Positions 15,894 through 24,780 of a stretch of 34,414 nt of DNA are shown here, piece by piece. A program made the translations under genes and the position numbers. The notes under the pieces are model-generated. The model searched no databases and was not told the DNA's origin. It was given only the letters and a program-made list of their open reading frames with translations. Numbering within the stretch: position 1 is the first letter of the stretch; each line of letters begins with the position of its first letter. Origin of the DNA: Lachnospiraceae bacterium (GTDB taxonomy: Bacteria; Bacillota; Clostridia; Lachnospirales; Lachnospiraceae); NCBI GenBank assembly GCA_017634175.1, contig JAGBNY010000012.1:1-34414 (forward strand), read 5' to 3'.

Positions 15894-17441
15894 ATGGTCA
15901 TTGCTATTGTCTCCGTCATTGTGGCGTTGGCAATTGCGATTCCGGTAACAGCGAATATAGCTACCAATATCCACGATCAGAAAATAAAACGGATAATCGG
16001 GGATGCGGATGAAAAAGCTAAGGAAATTACCGAGAAAGCAGAGAAGGCCGCTGAAGAATTGAAGCGAGAAAAGCTTTTGGAGGTCAAAGAAGAATCAATC
16101 CGTCAGAAAAACGAGATTGAGAAAGAGACTAAAGAAAGGCGCTCAGAGCTGCAGCGGATGGAGAGACGGACACAGCAGAAAGAAGAGGCTGTGGACCGCA
16201 AGACAGATGCGCTGGAAAAGCGTGAAGCTAACTGCAATGCGCGGGAAGAGGAATTAAACCGGCAAAGAGATAAGATAGCAAAGCTTAATGACGAAAGAAT
16301 ACAGGAACTCGAACGAATCTCAGGACTTACAACAGAGCAGGCAAAGGAATATCTTTTAAAAATTGTTGAGGACGAAGTTAAGCACGAGACAGCAGTAAAA
16401 ATCAAGGAGTATGAGGCTCGTGCAAAGGAAGAGTCAGACAAGAAGGCCAAAGAATTGATTGTCAATGCCATACAGCGCTGCGCAGCCGACCATGTTGCGG
16501 AAACTACGATTTCAGTAGTCCAGTTGCCGAGCGATGACATGAAAGGCAGGATAATCGGTCGTGAGGGGCGGAATATCAGGACTCTTGAAACAATGACTGG
16601 CGTGGATCTGATTATTGATGATACGCCGGAAGCTGTTATTTTATCAGGTTTCGACCCGGTGAGGAGGGAGATAGCCAGGATAGCGCTGGAAAAGCTCATA
16701 ATTGATGGGCGTATTCATCCTGCCCGGATTGAAGAAATGGTCGAAAAGGCAAAGAAAGAGGTTGAGAGCGAGATAAAGGAAGAGGGGGAAGCGGCGGCTT
16801 TGGAAGCCGGGGTGCCGAATATCCATCCGGAGCTCATAAAACTGCTTGGACGCATGAAATTCCGTACCAGTTACGGTCAGAATGCGTTGAAACATTCTAT
16901 AGAAGTGGCGGAGCTTTCGGGACTGCTCGCTTCTGAGATAGGTCTTGACGTGAGGCTTGCCAAGAGGGCGGGGCTTCTGCATGACATAGGCAAGGCTGTG
17001 GATCATGAGATGGAAGGCTCTCACATTCAGTTGGGGGCGGATATTTGTAAGAAATATAAGGAATCTCCTATAGTTATAAATGCTGTTGAATCTCACCATG
17101 GCGATGTGGAGCCTACATCGCTGATAGCCTGTATAGTCCAGGCGGCGGACACAATATCTGCCGCAAGGCCCGGCGCAAGGCGTGAAACACTTGATACTTA
17201 TACAAATAGATTAAAACAATTAGAAGATATTACACAATCCTTTGAAGGAGTCGATAAGTCCTTTGCCATTCAAGCTGGCAGAGAGGTTCGCGTGATGGTG
17301 GTTCCTGACCAGATAAGCGATGCGGACATGGTATTGATGGCCAGAGATATTGCGAAGAAGATTGAAGAAGAGATGGAATATCCAGGCCAGATAAAAGTAA
17401 ATATGATTCGAGAAAGCAGGGTGACAGAGTTCGCAAAATAA
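15894..17441 (+). CDS. rny: Ribonuclease Y
   Basis: This membrane-bound endoribonuclease initiates mRNA turnover in many Firmicutes. An N-terminal membrane helix (about residues 2-22) anchors it. A long, highly charged coiled coil covers about 30-185. A KH RNA-binding domain follows, with [12 protein letters not shown] at 218-229. The HD phosphohydrolase domain carries the catalytic HD pair in LLHDIGKA (His363-Asp364), and [13 protein letters not shown] residues (VESHHGD) complete the metal site. The length, 515 residues, is standard. The start is fixed by the membrane anchor. It has its own promoter and is followed by two hairpin terminators. The ribosome site lies in a hairpin, which might allow translational control. 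Confidence 0.98.
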   Translation: MVIAIVSVIVALAIAIPVTANIATNIHDQKIKRIIGDADEKAKEITEKAEKAAEELKREKLLEVKEESIRQKNEIEKETKERRSELQRMERRTQQKEEAVDRKTDALEKREANCNAREEELNRQRDKIAKLNDERIQELERISGLTTEQAKEYLLKIVEDEVKHETAVKIKEYEARAKEESDKKAKELIVNAIQRCAADHVAETTISVVQLPSDDMKGRIIGREGRNIRTLETMTGVDLIIDDTPEAVILSGFDPVRREIARIALEKLIIDGRIHPARIEEMVEKAKKEVESEIKEEGEAAALEAGVPNIHPELIKLLGRMKFRTSYGQNALKHSIEVAELSGLLASEIGLDVRLAKRAGLLHDIGKAVDHEMEGSHIQLGADICKKYKESPIVINAVESHHGDVEPTSLIACIVQAADTISAARPGARRETLDTYTNRLKQLEDITQSFEGVDKSFAIQAGREVRVMVVPDQISDADMVLMARDIAKKIEEEMEYPGQIKVNMIRESRVTEFAK

Positions 17442-17454
17442 AATTCTGTTTTGT

Positions 17455-17485
17455 AAAAACGAAGAGGCATAATGCCTGTGTTTTT
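17455..17485 (+). terminator. First terminator after rny
   Basis: AAAAAC (17455-17460) pairs with GTTTTT (17480-17485) around an inner AGGCA/TGCCT stem, interrupted by small internal loops. It begins 13 bases after the rny stop. Confidence 0.6.
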
Positions 17486-17516
17486 GTACCAAAGATATAT
17501 GCTAAGTTCGAAATCT

Positions 17517-17556
17517 ACGGCGGCTGTCAGTCCATATGTCAGTCGCCGTTAGTTTT
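17517..17556 (+). terminator. Second terminator after rny
   Basis: ACGGCGGCTG (17517-17526) pairs with CAGTCGCCGT (17540-17549), with one G-U pair, followed by TTAGTTTT. It isolates rny from the next operon. Confidence 0.7.
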
Positions 17557-17606
17557 ATAGGGAATGCACAAAATACGTGTGTTTCCTATATAATTGGAGT
17601 GATTTT

Positions 17607-18494
17607 ATGGCTGATTTTGCACTTACTTGCTGTTCAACGGCAGATTTGCCAGAGCAATTTTTCATAGATCATGACATACAATTCGCCGTTTTTCATTTGC
17701 ATATTAATGGGAATGAATATCCAGATGATTTGGGTAAATCGATTCCGTTTGAAAGATTCTATGAGATGATGCGTCAGGGAGCTAAGCCCAGCACATCTCA
17801 TGTTAATATAGATCAATATAAAGACTTAATGGAGCCGTTGCTTGAAGCGGGAAAGGACGTGCTGCACGTGACTCTATCCAGCGGGATTTCAGGCTCTTTT
17901 GAGTCGGCGGCCGCTGCGGCAGCGGAGCTAAAAGCTCTTTTCCCTGAGAGAAAGATATATGTAGTGGACTCTCTATGCGCCTCTGGGGGGTACGGCCTCT
18001 TGATGGAATATCTCGCTGAAATGAGGGAAAGGGGTTGCTCTATAGATGAATGCCGGGATTGGGCGGAAGAGAATAAATTAAAGGTCCATCACTGGGTCGC
18101 CACCTCGGATTTGACCAGCTTGCTTAGGGGAGGCAGGATATCTGCCGCAAGCTTTGCAGTTGGGTCCCTCCTCGGGATCTGCCCAATAATTGATGTGAAT
18201 TTTGAGGGAAAGCTTGTCCCAAGGGGAAAAATCAGGCATAAGAAAAAGGCATTTAATGAGTTAGTAAATAAGATGCTTGCTCTGGCTGACAATCAAGCTG
18301 AGTATGATGGTAAATGCCTTGTAGCTCATTCGGACGCGCTTGAAGATGCGATCTATGTCAGAGATTTGGTCGAAGAAAAATTTCCAAAGCTGAAAGCCAA
18401 GGTACAAATAACCAATATAGGTACCGTGATAGGGTCGCATACTGGGCCCGGTACAGTAGTATTGTTCTTCATGGGAAGCAAAAGGATTGGTTGA
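17607..18494 (+). CDS. DegV family fatty-acid-binding protein
   Basis: A 295-residue cytoplasmic protein of the DegV/FakB fold. Such proteins bind a fatty acid, and some present it to the kinase FakA. Diagnostic features are STADLP at the N-terminus (residues 10-15), PSTSHVN and the VTLSSGISGSF lipid-head-group loop. DSLCASGGYG and C-terminal GSHTGPGTVVLFFMG complete the pattern. ATG 17607 has GGAG at 17596-17599; a TTG ten codons earlier is unlikely. A TATAAT at 17589-17594 is too close to the ribosome site to be a convincing promoter, so the promoter is not clear. It opens a six-gene operon with gaps of 4-12 bases or overlaps. Confidence 0.93.
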   Translation: MADFALTCCSTADLPEQFFIDHDIQFAVFHLHINGNEYPDDLGKSIPFERFYEMMRQGAKPSTSHVNIDQYKDLMEPLLEAGKDVLHVTLSSGISGSFESAAAAAAELKALFPERKIYVVDSLCASGGYGLLMEYLAEMRERGCSIDECRDWAEENKLKVHHWVATSDLTSLLRGGRISAASFAVGSLLGICPIIDVNFEGKLVPRGKIRHKKKAFNELVNKMLALADNQAEYDGKCLVAHSDALEDAIYVRDLVEEKFPKLKAKVQITNIGTVIGSHTGPGTVVLFFMGSKRIG

Positions 18495-18498
18495 TTAG

Positions 18499-19152
18499 AT
18501 GGATAGAGAGGTCATAGGGAATATTTCCGTTTGGAAAAATTTTGATAAAATCGAGATTGAAAGGGAAAAAGTATTTAAGGCTATGAAGGTTTTCCCTGGA
18601 AGTCCTTCCTATACAGAAATATCCGAGGACTTCGACAAAGTATTAGAAAAGCTTGTCCCAAAAATGAATCCCATGGCTGCGACAGTCATTGGAAATCGAG
18701 TACTTTATTCTAAAGGGGAAGTTTCATCTAAAGGAAATCAAGTCCTATACTGCATGCTTACACTTGGAGGCTTAGTGTCAGAAGAATCGGACTTTTATTT
18801 TGCCAAGGGTGAGTATGTAAAGGGTTTGTTATGTGACAGTATCACAGACTGTGCCCTGTTCGAGTATGTGGAAATTCTGCAGAAAGAGATTTGCCTTTTT
18901 CTGAGGGAGAGGGGATATGGAGTCCGCGGCAGGATAGAGCCGGATGAAGACACGATCTCGCGCTTGAATAATGAAACGCATGAAGCCTTGAATGCTTGGA
19001 ATACCCTTGGAGTCCAGATTACAAGGAGTTTCATGTATAGTCCGGTGAAGACGATCTCAATAATTTATTCGTTGAGCAAGGATGTGAATGAAATGCGTTT
19101 GGATTACGACTGCGCAGAATGTGGAAGCCTGAATTGTTCCTGGAGAAAGTAG
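18499..19152 (+). CDS. Stand-alone MetH-activation-domain-like protein
   Basis: A 217-residue protein that resembles the AdoMet-binding reactivation domain of B12-dependent methionine synthase, found alone in many Clostridia. A CMLTLGGLVSEE strand-turn and a central helix (KGLLCDSITDCALFEYVE) precede the family-like LGVQITRSFMYSPVKTISIIYSLS. The C-terminus ends with the cysteine cluster CAECGSLNCSW typical of stand-alone versions. The usual SPGYGD-type motif is not evident; the equivalent stretch reads GRIEPDEDTISRLN, so the binding site may be altered. It starts 4 bases after degV. A corrinoid-protein reactivation role is inference. cobS elsewhere in the window would fit a B12-using organism. 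Confidence 0.65.
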   Translation: MDREVIGNISVWKNFDKIEIEREKVFKAMKVFPGSPSYTEISEDFDKVLEKLVPKMNPMAATVIGNRVLYSKGEVSSKGNQVLYCMLTLGGLVSEESDFYFAKGEYVKGLLCDSITDCALFEYVEILQKEICLFLRERGYGVRGRIEPDEDTISRLNNETHEALNAWNTLGVQITRSFMYSPVKTISIIYSLSKDVNEMRLDYDCAECGSLNCSWRK

Positions 19153-19155
19153 AGT

Positions 19156-20016
19156 ATGCAGTTTGAGAGACGGGAAAAAGCCCAGCGCAGCATAATCAAG
19201 ACATATCGTTCTGAGCTTTGGACAAAATTCATAAAGGCTATAAAGGACTATGATTTGATTCAGGATGGGGATAAAATAGCCGTATGCGTGTCCGGTGGAA
19301 AAGACTCCATGCTGATGGCGATGCTCTTTAAAGAGCTTTATTTGCATGGGAAGAAAAATTTTGAATTGGCTTTTCTTTCGATGGATCCAGGATACAGCAG
19401 GGAAAATTTTGAAAGAATTAGAGTGAATGCCGATATTCTAGGGATCCCGCTCGAATTCTTTGAGTCATCCATTTTCGAGATAGTGGAAAAGAACGAAAAA
19501 TCGCCCTGCTACCCATGTGCGAGAATGAGGAGAGGCGCGCTCTATGCCCATGGCAAGGCTCTTGGCTGCAATAAGATTGCTCTAGGACATCATTTTGATG
19601 ATGTGATTGAGACGATTCTCATGGGAATGCTCTATGCAGGTCAGATTCAGACAATGATGCCAAAGCTGCATAGCACAAATTTTCCGGGTATGGAGCTAAT
19701 AAGGCCTCTTTATCTTGTCAGGGAAGAGGATATAATCCGATGGAGAGATTATAATGATTTGACTTTCATAGCCTGTGCCTGTAAGCTAACTGAAAAATTG
19801 GCCTTGGAGGCAGAATCGAACGATTGCTTTGCAGAGCCGCAAGGTCCTTTGTATTCGAAGCGGGCGGAAATCAAGAATTTGATCAGGGCTCTGAGAAAAA
19901 AGAATGAATTTGTTGAAGCGAATATTTTCAAGAGCGTTGAAAACGTTCACGTGGATACAGTGATAAAATGGAAAAAAGATGGGATATCCCATTCTTTCTT
20001 AGATGAATATGAGTGA
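19156..20016 (+). CDS. TtcA/TilS-type tRNA-thiolation family protein
   Basis: A 286-residue PP-loop ATPase. The P-loop SGGKDS is at residues 46-51. CYPC (Cys118, Cys121) and ACAC (Cys207, Cys209) supply the cysteines that hold an iron-sulfur cluster in TtcA, which 2-thiolates cytidine 32 of tRNAs. GHHFDDVIETILMGMLYAG is the strongly conserved central motif. The protein is somewhat shorter than E. coli TtcA (about 310 residues). Clostridial members of this branch may modify a different position, so a gene symbol is withheld. It follows the preceding gene by 3 bases and overlaps the next by 14. Confidence 0.88.
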   Translation: MQFERREKAQRSIIKTYRSELWTKFIKAIKDYDLIQDGDKIAVCVSGGKDSMLMAMLFKELYLHGKKNFELAFLSMDPGYSRENFERIRVNADILGIPLEFFESSIFEIVEKNEKSPCYPCARMRRGALYAHGKALGCNKIALGHHFDDVIETILMGMLYAGQIQTMMPKLHSTNFPGMELIRPLYLVREEDIIRWRDYNDLTFIACACKLTEKLALEAESNDCFAEPQGPLYSKRAEIKNLIRALRKKNEFVEANIFKSVENVHVDTVIKWKKDGISHSFLDEYE

Positions 20017-21280
20017 AGTGGCGAGCTATATTGCTCTTTTTCTGTTGTTGCTATTATCGTCCTTTTTCTCGTGCAGCGAGACAGCTCTTACTACGGTAAA
20101 TAAAATGAAGGTCAGGACCCTTGCCGAGGAGGGGGATAAAAGAGCGAAGCTTTTGCTGAAGGTGCATGAACAGTGGGGGAATATGCTCTCCGCTGTGCTG
20201 ATAGGAAATAATATAGTAAACATAGGTGCCTCTTCCCTTGCAACCTTGATAGCTGTGAGACAGGGATTCAGCGTAGGTGCAGTGACGCTTATCCTTACCT
20301 TGGTTGTCCTGGAATTCGGAGAGATAGTGCCCAAAAAAATAGCCGCTGTATATGCTGAGAAGATTTCCCTATCGGTGGTCTATGTAATATGGGTGCTGAT
20401 GAAGGTACTCACACCAGTAGTAATCATGGTGAATGGGATTTCAAAGGGACTGCTCATTATTCTCAGGATAGATCTTGACCACGTCGATAATTCCATGACA
20501 GAGAGCGAGCTAAGAACCATCGTGGATGTGAGCCATGAGGATGGGGTCATAGAGAGCAGCGAACGCAAGATGATAAATAATGTGTTCGATTTCGGGGACA
20601 GCAGGGCGAAGGACATTATGACTCCCAGGATCGATGTAAGCCTTATAAGCATTTCTGCTACTTATGACGAAGTCAAGGAAATCTTTACGAGGGATAAATA
20701 TACTAGATATCCAGTCTATGCAAAGGACACAGACAATGTGGTTGGGATCCTCAACATGAAGGATTTCTTCCTGGCAGACCCAAAAAGCTTTCGGGTCAGG
20801 GATGGCATGCGGGAAGCGTATTATACTTATGAGAATAGGAAGACATCGGACCTCCTGATGGACATTAAGAGAGAGTCCGTTACAATGGCTATAGTGCTGA
20901 ATGAGTATGGGGCTTCAGTGGGCATAGTCACAATGGAGGACCTCTTGGAAGAGATAGTAGGGGAAATCAGGGATGAATATGACGATGACGAGGTCGATAT
21001 CATAAAGAGGCTCGGAGATTGCGATTTGGAGGCGGAGGGCAGTGTCAAGCTCGACGACTTGAATGACGAGCTTGGGACGAAGCTCCATTCTGAGGACTAC
21101 GATTCCCTTGGAGGATATTTGATAGATAAGCTGGATCATCTGCCGCAGGAGGGCGAGACAGTCACTACGGAGGATGGCATTACTTTTGAAGTACTGTCCG
21201 TAGCAAAGAACAGGGCGGAAAGGGTGCATATCACTCTTCCGAAAGGATTTGGGGAGACGGAGTATGAGGAAAAGGCTTGA
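20003..21280 (+). CDS. CorC/HlyC (CNNM-CBS) family membrane protein
   Basis: A 425-residue membrane protein of the family formerly called hemolysin C and now linked to divalent-cation (Mg2+/Co2+) transport. The N-terminal CNNM region has the signature LSSFFSCSETALTTVNK and about four hydrophobic segments to residue 155. A pair of CBS domains follows (about 200-320), starting after AKDIMTPRIDV and continuing through NVVGILNMKDFF and GIVTMEDLLEEIVGEI. A C-terminal CorC/HlyC domain ends the protein. ATG 20003 lies in the end of the previous gene; a second ATG two codons on (20009) is possible. No good ribosome site precedes it, so coupling is likely. Confidence 0.93.
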   Translation: MNMSEVASYIALFLLLLLSSFFSCSETALTTVNKMKVRTLAEEGDKRAKLLLKVHEQWGNMLSAVLIGNNIVNIGASSLATLIAVRQGFSVGAVTLILTLVVLEFGEIVPKKIAAVYAEKISLSVVYVIWVLMKVLTPVVIMVNGISKGLLIILRIDLDHVDNSMTESELRTIVDVSHEDGVIESSERKMINNVFDFGDSRAKDIMTPRIDVSLISISATYDEVKEIFTRDKYTRYPVYAKDTDNVVGILNMKDFFLADPKSFRVRDGMREAYYTYENRKTSDLLMDIKRESVTMAIVLNEYGASVGIVTMEDLLEEIVGEIRDEYDDDEVDIIKRLGDCDLEAEGSVKLDDLNDELGTKLHSEDYDSLGGYLIDKLDHLPQEGETVTTEDGITFEVLSVAKNRAERVHITLPKGFGETEYEEKA

Positions 21281-22157
21281 GATACCGATAGTGCCCGGAT
21301 TCTCTTTGGCGGGGGATGAGATATACCACTCTCTTGAATATTCTACTTATTACGAACCTTTGCGGCATGTTGAAAGCGTGGATTGTTCAGGATGCACAAA
21401 AAGGGAGCGGCTGTATTGCTTTACAAATTTTGCTGGGGACCTGGTCTTTTCGTTAGGACTTCAGATAATCGAAAATAATGGGATGTCTCTTTGCAGCAGG
21501 GTTGGTGATGCAGATTCATTGTTCTATCGTAGGGATTTGGCCGAAGAACAGGATGAAAAGGGCAGATTCAAGGGCATTTGGACAATGGATATAGATGATG
21601 ATGGGACTCGATCTATCGGGACACTGGAATCGCAGCGAGATGGCTATATGAAGCTTTGGAGATTCTTGGGGCTGAATATGCCTAGGCTGCACTATGACAC
21701 GCTTTCTTCAAGAAACGTGGAAAAAGTCCTAATAAATGATTATCCAGCCAGGCTTTTTTGTCACGAGAGCGGATGGGCTGTTGAGACCAATATGCACTGC
21801 GGCAGGGTCTATATGGATTATGATGATACTGTGACGATAAATACGGATAATGGGACTCTGGTTAATGATGAGGCAATCTCTCTTGTGATCAGATGCAGGA
21901 ATAGAGGGATTCCGGTGGTACTTATCAGTAAGCATGATGGGGATCTTTTACGTGAACTTCAGGACTTCGGAATCAGCGGGCTATTTGATGAGGTCCTTCA
22001 TCTGAAAAGAGACAGCGGGGCAGAAAAATCGGACTATATCACTGAAAAGGACGCCATCTTGATAGATGATTCTTTCGGGGAAAGATGGAAGGCACACGAG
22101 GCTAGGGGGATAAATACTTTCGAGCCATGCATGATGGAACTCATATTGAATGATTGA
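21264..22157 (+). CDS. Protein with C-terminal HAD phosphatase domain and unknown N-terminal domain
   Basis: 297 residues. The C-terminal part is a HAD domain. Motif I is MDYDDT (Asp185 and Asp187), motif II is the VVLISKH strand, and motif IV is ILIDDSFGER (Asp268-Asp269). The N-terminal ~160 residues match no family I know. They contain VDCSGCTKRERLYC, a cysteine cluster (Cys41, Cys44, Cys52) that could bind metal. They also contain WTMDIDDDGTRSIGT, which superficially resembles a second HAD motif. GGGGAG at 21251-21256 places the start at ATG 21264, inside the end of the CorC gene (17-base overlap); an upstream TTG is less likely. The substrate is unknown. The following radical SAM gene may act on the same molecule. 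Confidence 0.75.
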   Translation: MRKRLEIPIVPGFSLAGDEIYHSLEYSTYYEPLRHVESVDCSGCTKRERLYCFTNFAGDLVFSLGLQIIENNGMSLCSRVGDADSLFYRRDLAEEQDEKGRFKGIWTMDIDDDGTRSIGTLESQRDGYMKLWRFLGLNMPRLHYDTLSSRNVEKVLINDYPARLFCHESGWAVETNMHCGRVYMDYDDTVTINTDNGTLVNDEAISLVIRCRNRGIPVVLISKHDGDLLRELQDFGISGLFDEVLHLKRDSGAEKSDYITEKDAILIDDSFGERWKAHEARGINTFEPCMMELILND

Positions 22158-22169
22158 GGAGCAAAGGTT

Positions 22170-23120
22170 TTGAGCATTAAGATAGTTAATTACGCTGGGA
22201 GATTTGGATGGGACATGAGGAAGTACTTTCCTCGCTTCGCGGCTTGGGCATATCTCACGATGCAGTTCCTTAAAAGGGACAAAGAACAAAGAGAATTCAT
22301 AGATCTTTTTTTGGAGCAGGATCGGGCGCCTTACCCCGATGTGGTGAATATTGAGACCATAAATCGCTGCAATTCGACCTGTGCTTTCTGTACAGCGAAT
22401 AGGTACGCTGAGAAGAGACCCTTTGCGAGGATGGAGGAAGGGCTCTTTCACAAGATCATAGATGAGCTCGCGGATTGGGGCTATCCGAACAAGCTGACCC
22501 TGTATGGGAATAATGAGCCCTGGATGGATACCAGGATAGTGGATTTTCATAAATATGCCCGTGAGAAGCTTAAAGATTGCTATATATTTATGTCAACAAA
22601 CGGACTTTTGCTCGATATTGATAAGGTCGACCAAATAGTTCCCTATGTGAATCAGCTTATTATTAATAATTACAGCGATGAGATGAAGCTCCACAAGAAC
22701 ATCCAGGAGATATATCTGCATGCAAAGAACAACCCTGAGAAATATAAGGATGTTGAGATACTGATCCAAATCCGGTATATCAATGAATATCTCACGAACA
22801 GGGCGGGGAGCGCGCCTAATAGGGCAGGGGAGAAATTCAGGGTCATTAAAAAGACCTGTCTAATGCCTTATACGGATTTCTGGATAGAGCCAAACGGCAA
22901 TGTCGGCCTTTGCTGCTGCGACAATTTTGAGAAGACGTCCCTTGGGGACTTGAATAAGGAGACGATCCCGGAAGTTTGGAATAATGAAAAATTCAGGAAT
23001 ATAAGGGAAGCGATCAGGAATGGGAGACAGAACTATCCATTTTGCAAGTATTGCGACTTCATAGATGCTGGCCTTCGGGGCAGGATAATGAAGGAAGAGA
23101 TAAAAAAGATGAAAAGCTGA
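22170..23120 (+). CDS. Radical SAM protein with SPASM domain
   Basis: A 316-residue radical SAM enzyme. The [4Fe-4S] cluster motif CNSTCAFC (Cys67, Cys71, Cys74) follows a beta strand. YGNNEPWMD is an AdoMet-contacting region. The C-terminal SPASM-type region has the cysteines CLMPY, LCCCDN and CKYC and can hold auxiliary clusters. The start is TTG with GAGGAG eight bases upstream. No substrate can be read from the sequence; SPASM enzymes modify peptides or sugars or act as maturases for other enzymes. It is the last gene of the six-gene operon, 12 bases after the HAD gene, and faces a terminator shared with the convergent DHH gene. Confidence 0.9.
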   Translation: MSIKIVNYAGRFGWDMRKYFPRFAAWAYLTMQFLKRDKEQREFIDLFLEQDRAPYPDVVNIETINRCNSTCAFCTANRYAEKRPFARMEEGLFHKIIDELADWGYPNKLTLYGNNEPWMDTRIVDFHKYAREKLKDCYIFMSTNGLLLDIDKVDQIVPYVNQLIINNYSDEMKLHKNIQEIYLHAKNNPEKYKDVEILIQIRYINEYLTNRAGSAPNRAGEKFRVIKKTCLMPYTDFWIEPNGNVGLCCCDNFEKTSLGDLNKETIPEVWNNEKFRNIREAIRNGRQNYPFCKYCDFIDAGLRGRIMKEEIKKMKS

Positions 23121-23125
23121 AAAAA

Positions 23126-23160
23126 CGAGCAGGGGCTGATTGATTGAAAACCCCTGCTCG
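23126..23160. terminator. Terminator between the convergent radical SAM and DHH genes
   Basis: CGAGCAGGGG (23126-23135) pairs perfectly with CCCCTGCTCG (23151-23160) around a 15-base loop. The minus-strand side is followed by six T's, ideal for ending the DHH gene. The plus side is followed by AAATTTT, so it is weaker there. Confidence 0.88.
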
Positions 23161-23165
23161 AAATT

Positions 23166-24095
23166 TTAAGCATTCAATGCCTTGATGATGTCGATTAATT
23201 GCTCGTCAACGGTATCATTCTCAAGCTGGCAGGTGCCGGCATTGTGATGACCGCCGCCGCCGTACTTCAGGCAAAGTTCACCGATATCGACATTTGAAGC
23301 CTTGTTCACGATGGATTTCCCGATCATTACAGCGGTGTTCTGCTTCTTAAGGCCCCAAGCCACGTGAATAGAGATTTGTGTATCCGGGTACATTGCATAG
23401 ACCATGAACCTGTTCCCGGCATAGATTGTGTCCTCGTTCCTTAAATCCAATACAACGACCTTGTCATAGATTTTAGCGAGTCTTTCAATTTGAGCCTTGA
23501 AAAGCTCCTGCTGTTCAAAATAGAGGTCAACCCTCTCTTTGACATCTGGAAGCTCCAGGATCTCATCAATGTTATGATTCAGGCAATAATCTATGAGTTC
23601 CATCATGAGGTCATAATTGGAGATTCTAAAATCATGGAAACGCCCAAGCCCTGTCCTTGCATCCATTAGGTAATGAAGCAGGACCCATCCAGAAGGATTC
23701 AAAATCTCATCAACTGTAAAGCCCGCGCTGTCGCCTTTATCAACAGCTTCCATGAGGTCATCGGAAATATTGGGGAATTTCGCTTTGCCGCCATAATAAT
23801 CATAAACGACCCTGGCCGCGCTCTTCGCATTTGGGTCTATGATGAGCTTGCCATTGGTCTCAGTGGCTTTAAGCCTGTCAATCTCTGATTCATGGTGATC
23901 GAAGGCTATGCTGACTCTGGGATCATAGGGCAGGTTCGTAGTGATATCGGTCTTGAATAACTCGATTTTTCCATCTTGAACGTCTTTAGGATGCACAAAT
24001 TTAATGTCATTGATCAGATGCAATTCTTTTAGCATCATAGCGCAAGCAAGGCCATCGAAATCGCTCCTTGTTACCAATCTGTTCGTTGTTTCCAT
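23166..24095 (-). CDS. DHH family phosphoesterase
   Basis: A 309-residue metal-dependent phosphoesterase of the DHH/DHHA1 superfamily, which includes exopolyphosphatases, nanoRNases and c-di-nucleotide hydrolases. RSDFDGLACA (Asp12, Asp14), the FDHHES motif (66-68) and the C-terminal GGGGHHNAG glycine-rich DHHA1 loop are all intact. There is no PAS or degenerate GGDEF domain, so it is not a GdpP-type cyclic-di-AMP phosphodiesterase. The start at ATG 24095 is set by AAGGAG six bases upstream; the reading frame could extend six codons further. Substrate is not predictable from sequence alone. Confidence 0.92.
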   Translation of the reverse strand: METTNRLVTRSDFDGLACAMMLKELHLINDIKFVHPKDVQDGKIELFKTDITTNLPYDPRVSIAFDHHESEIDRLKATETNGKLIIDPNAKSAARVVYDYYGGKAKFPNISDDLMEAVDKGDSAGFTVDEILNPSGWVLLHYLMDARTGLGRFHDFRISNYDLMMELIDYCLNHNIDEILELPDVKERVDLYFEQQELFKAQIERLAKIYDKVVVLDLRNEDTIYAGNRFMVYAMYPDTQISIHVAWGLKKQNTAVMIGKSIVNKASNVDIGELCLKYGGGGHHNAGTCQLENDTVDEQLIDIIKALNA

Positions 24096-24136
24096 TCTAA
24101 GCTCCTTAATCAAATAGAGAAAAATAAATAAGCATA

Positions 24137-24166
24137 ATTATATCATAAATACAGACATTTTGTAAA
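24137..24166 (-). promoter_or_regulatory. Promoter of the DHH gene
   Basis: Minus-strand TTTACA (24166-24161) and TATAAT (24142-24137), 18 bases apart, upstream of the AAGGAG ribosome site. Confidence 0.7.
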
Positions 24167-24243
24167 AATTATTTTTAAATTTTCGGTGATTTTTCTTGAC
24201 AAATGTAGTAGAATTAAAAAGTTAGTAATATTTAGGAGAAACT

Positions 24244-24753
24244 ATGGCCAAAAAACAGGATTTGAGATTCTTGAATAATGAAGCATTTCATGAATTGACA
24301 ACAGTATATACGAATAAAGAAGACACAGTATATAATAGCTATAAGACCCCAAAATCGGACAAGAAGAAAAAGGGAAGCTATGAGCAGTGGAAGGAATTCT
24401 ATATTGCTGACTATGCCCCAAATTTGAGCGAGGAGATAGTGAATGAGCCGGTGGAGAACCCGGCGACAGGAGAGCTTGAATTCATTAAGCTTAGTTTTTT
24501 GGATATATTGTCATTTGGGGACAAATCCGGGGTGCTGGCACAGAGGATAAGGACAGAAGTCGTGAAGGCGGCCTATACAGGGAAGTCTCCGGCAGCGGGA
24601 CTCAGGGACTTGGTATTAAAGGAAATTGAGCTTGGGGACAAAATAGTTATTGACAAGTGTTTTTCTGGCACTGTACAGCATAAAGGACATAGTGCTGATA
24701 CTTGGTGGGCGGAAGAAGGAATTAAAGAGAAAAAAGTAGATCGGAAAATTTAG
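24244..24753 (+). CDS. Conserved-looking hypothetical protein upstream of c-di-GMP genes
   Basis: I do not recognise this 169-residue soluble protein. It begins with a basic, helical N-terminus, including KSDKKKKGSYEQWKEFY. A short hinge with ENPATGELEF is followed by SFLDILSFGDKSG, then a helix ending in an Ala/Gly-rich segment (AAYTGKSPAAGLRDL). No cysteine motif, membrane segment or enzyme signature is visible. AGGAG precedes the ATG by six bases. A TTGACA is present at 24196-24201 but no well-spaced -10 box follows, so the promoter is unclear. Only 27 bases separate its stop from the EAL gene start, so the two are likely co-transcribed. Confidence 0.75.
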   Translation: MAKKQDLRFLNNEAFHELTTVYTNKEDTVYNSYKTPKSDKKKKGSYEQWKEFYIADYAPNLSEEIVNEPVENPATGELEFIKLSFLDILSFGDKSGVLAQRIRTEVVKAAYTGKSPAAGLRDLVLKEIELGDKIVIDKCFSGTVQHKGHSADTWWAEEGIKEKKVDRKI

Positions 24754-24780
24754 TAATTTAATTTGACAGGAGTGCCGTAT

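Noticed and set aside
16103..16699. 198-codon minus-strand frame within rny
   Set aside because: Its Ser-rich product is the antisense shadow of the charged coiled coil and KH domain of RNase Y.
24196..24231. TTGACA with AT-rich sequence before the 169-residue hypothetical protein
   Set aside because: No -10 box stands at 16-18 bases; candidates are 7 or over 20 bases away, so it was not listed as a promoter.
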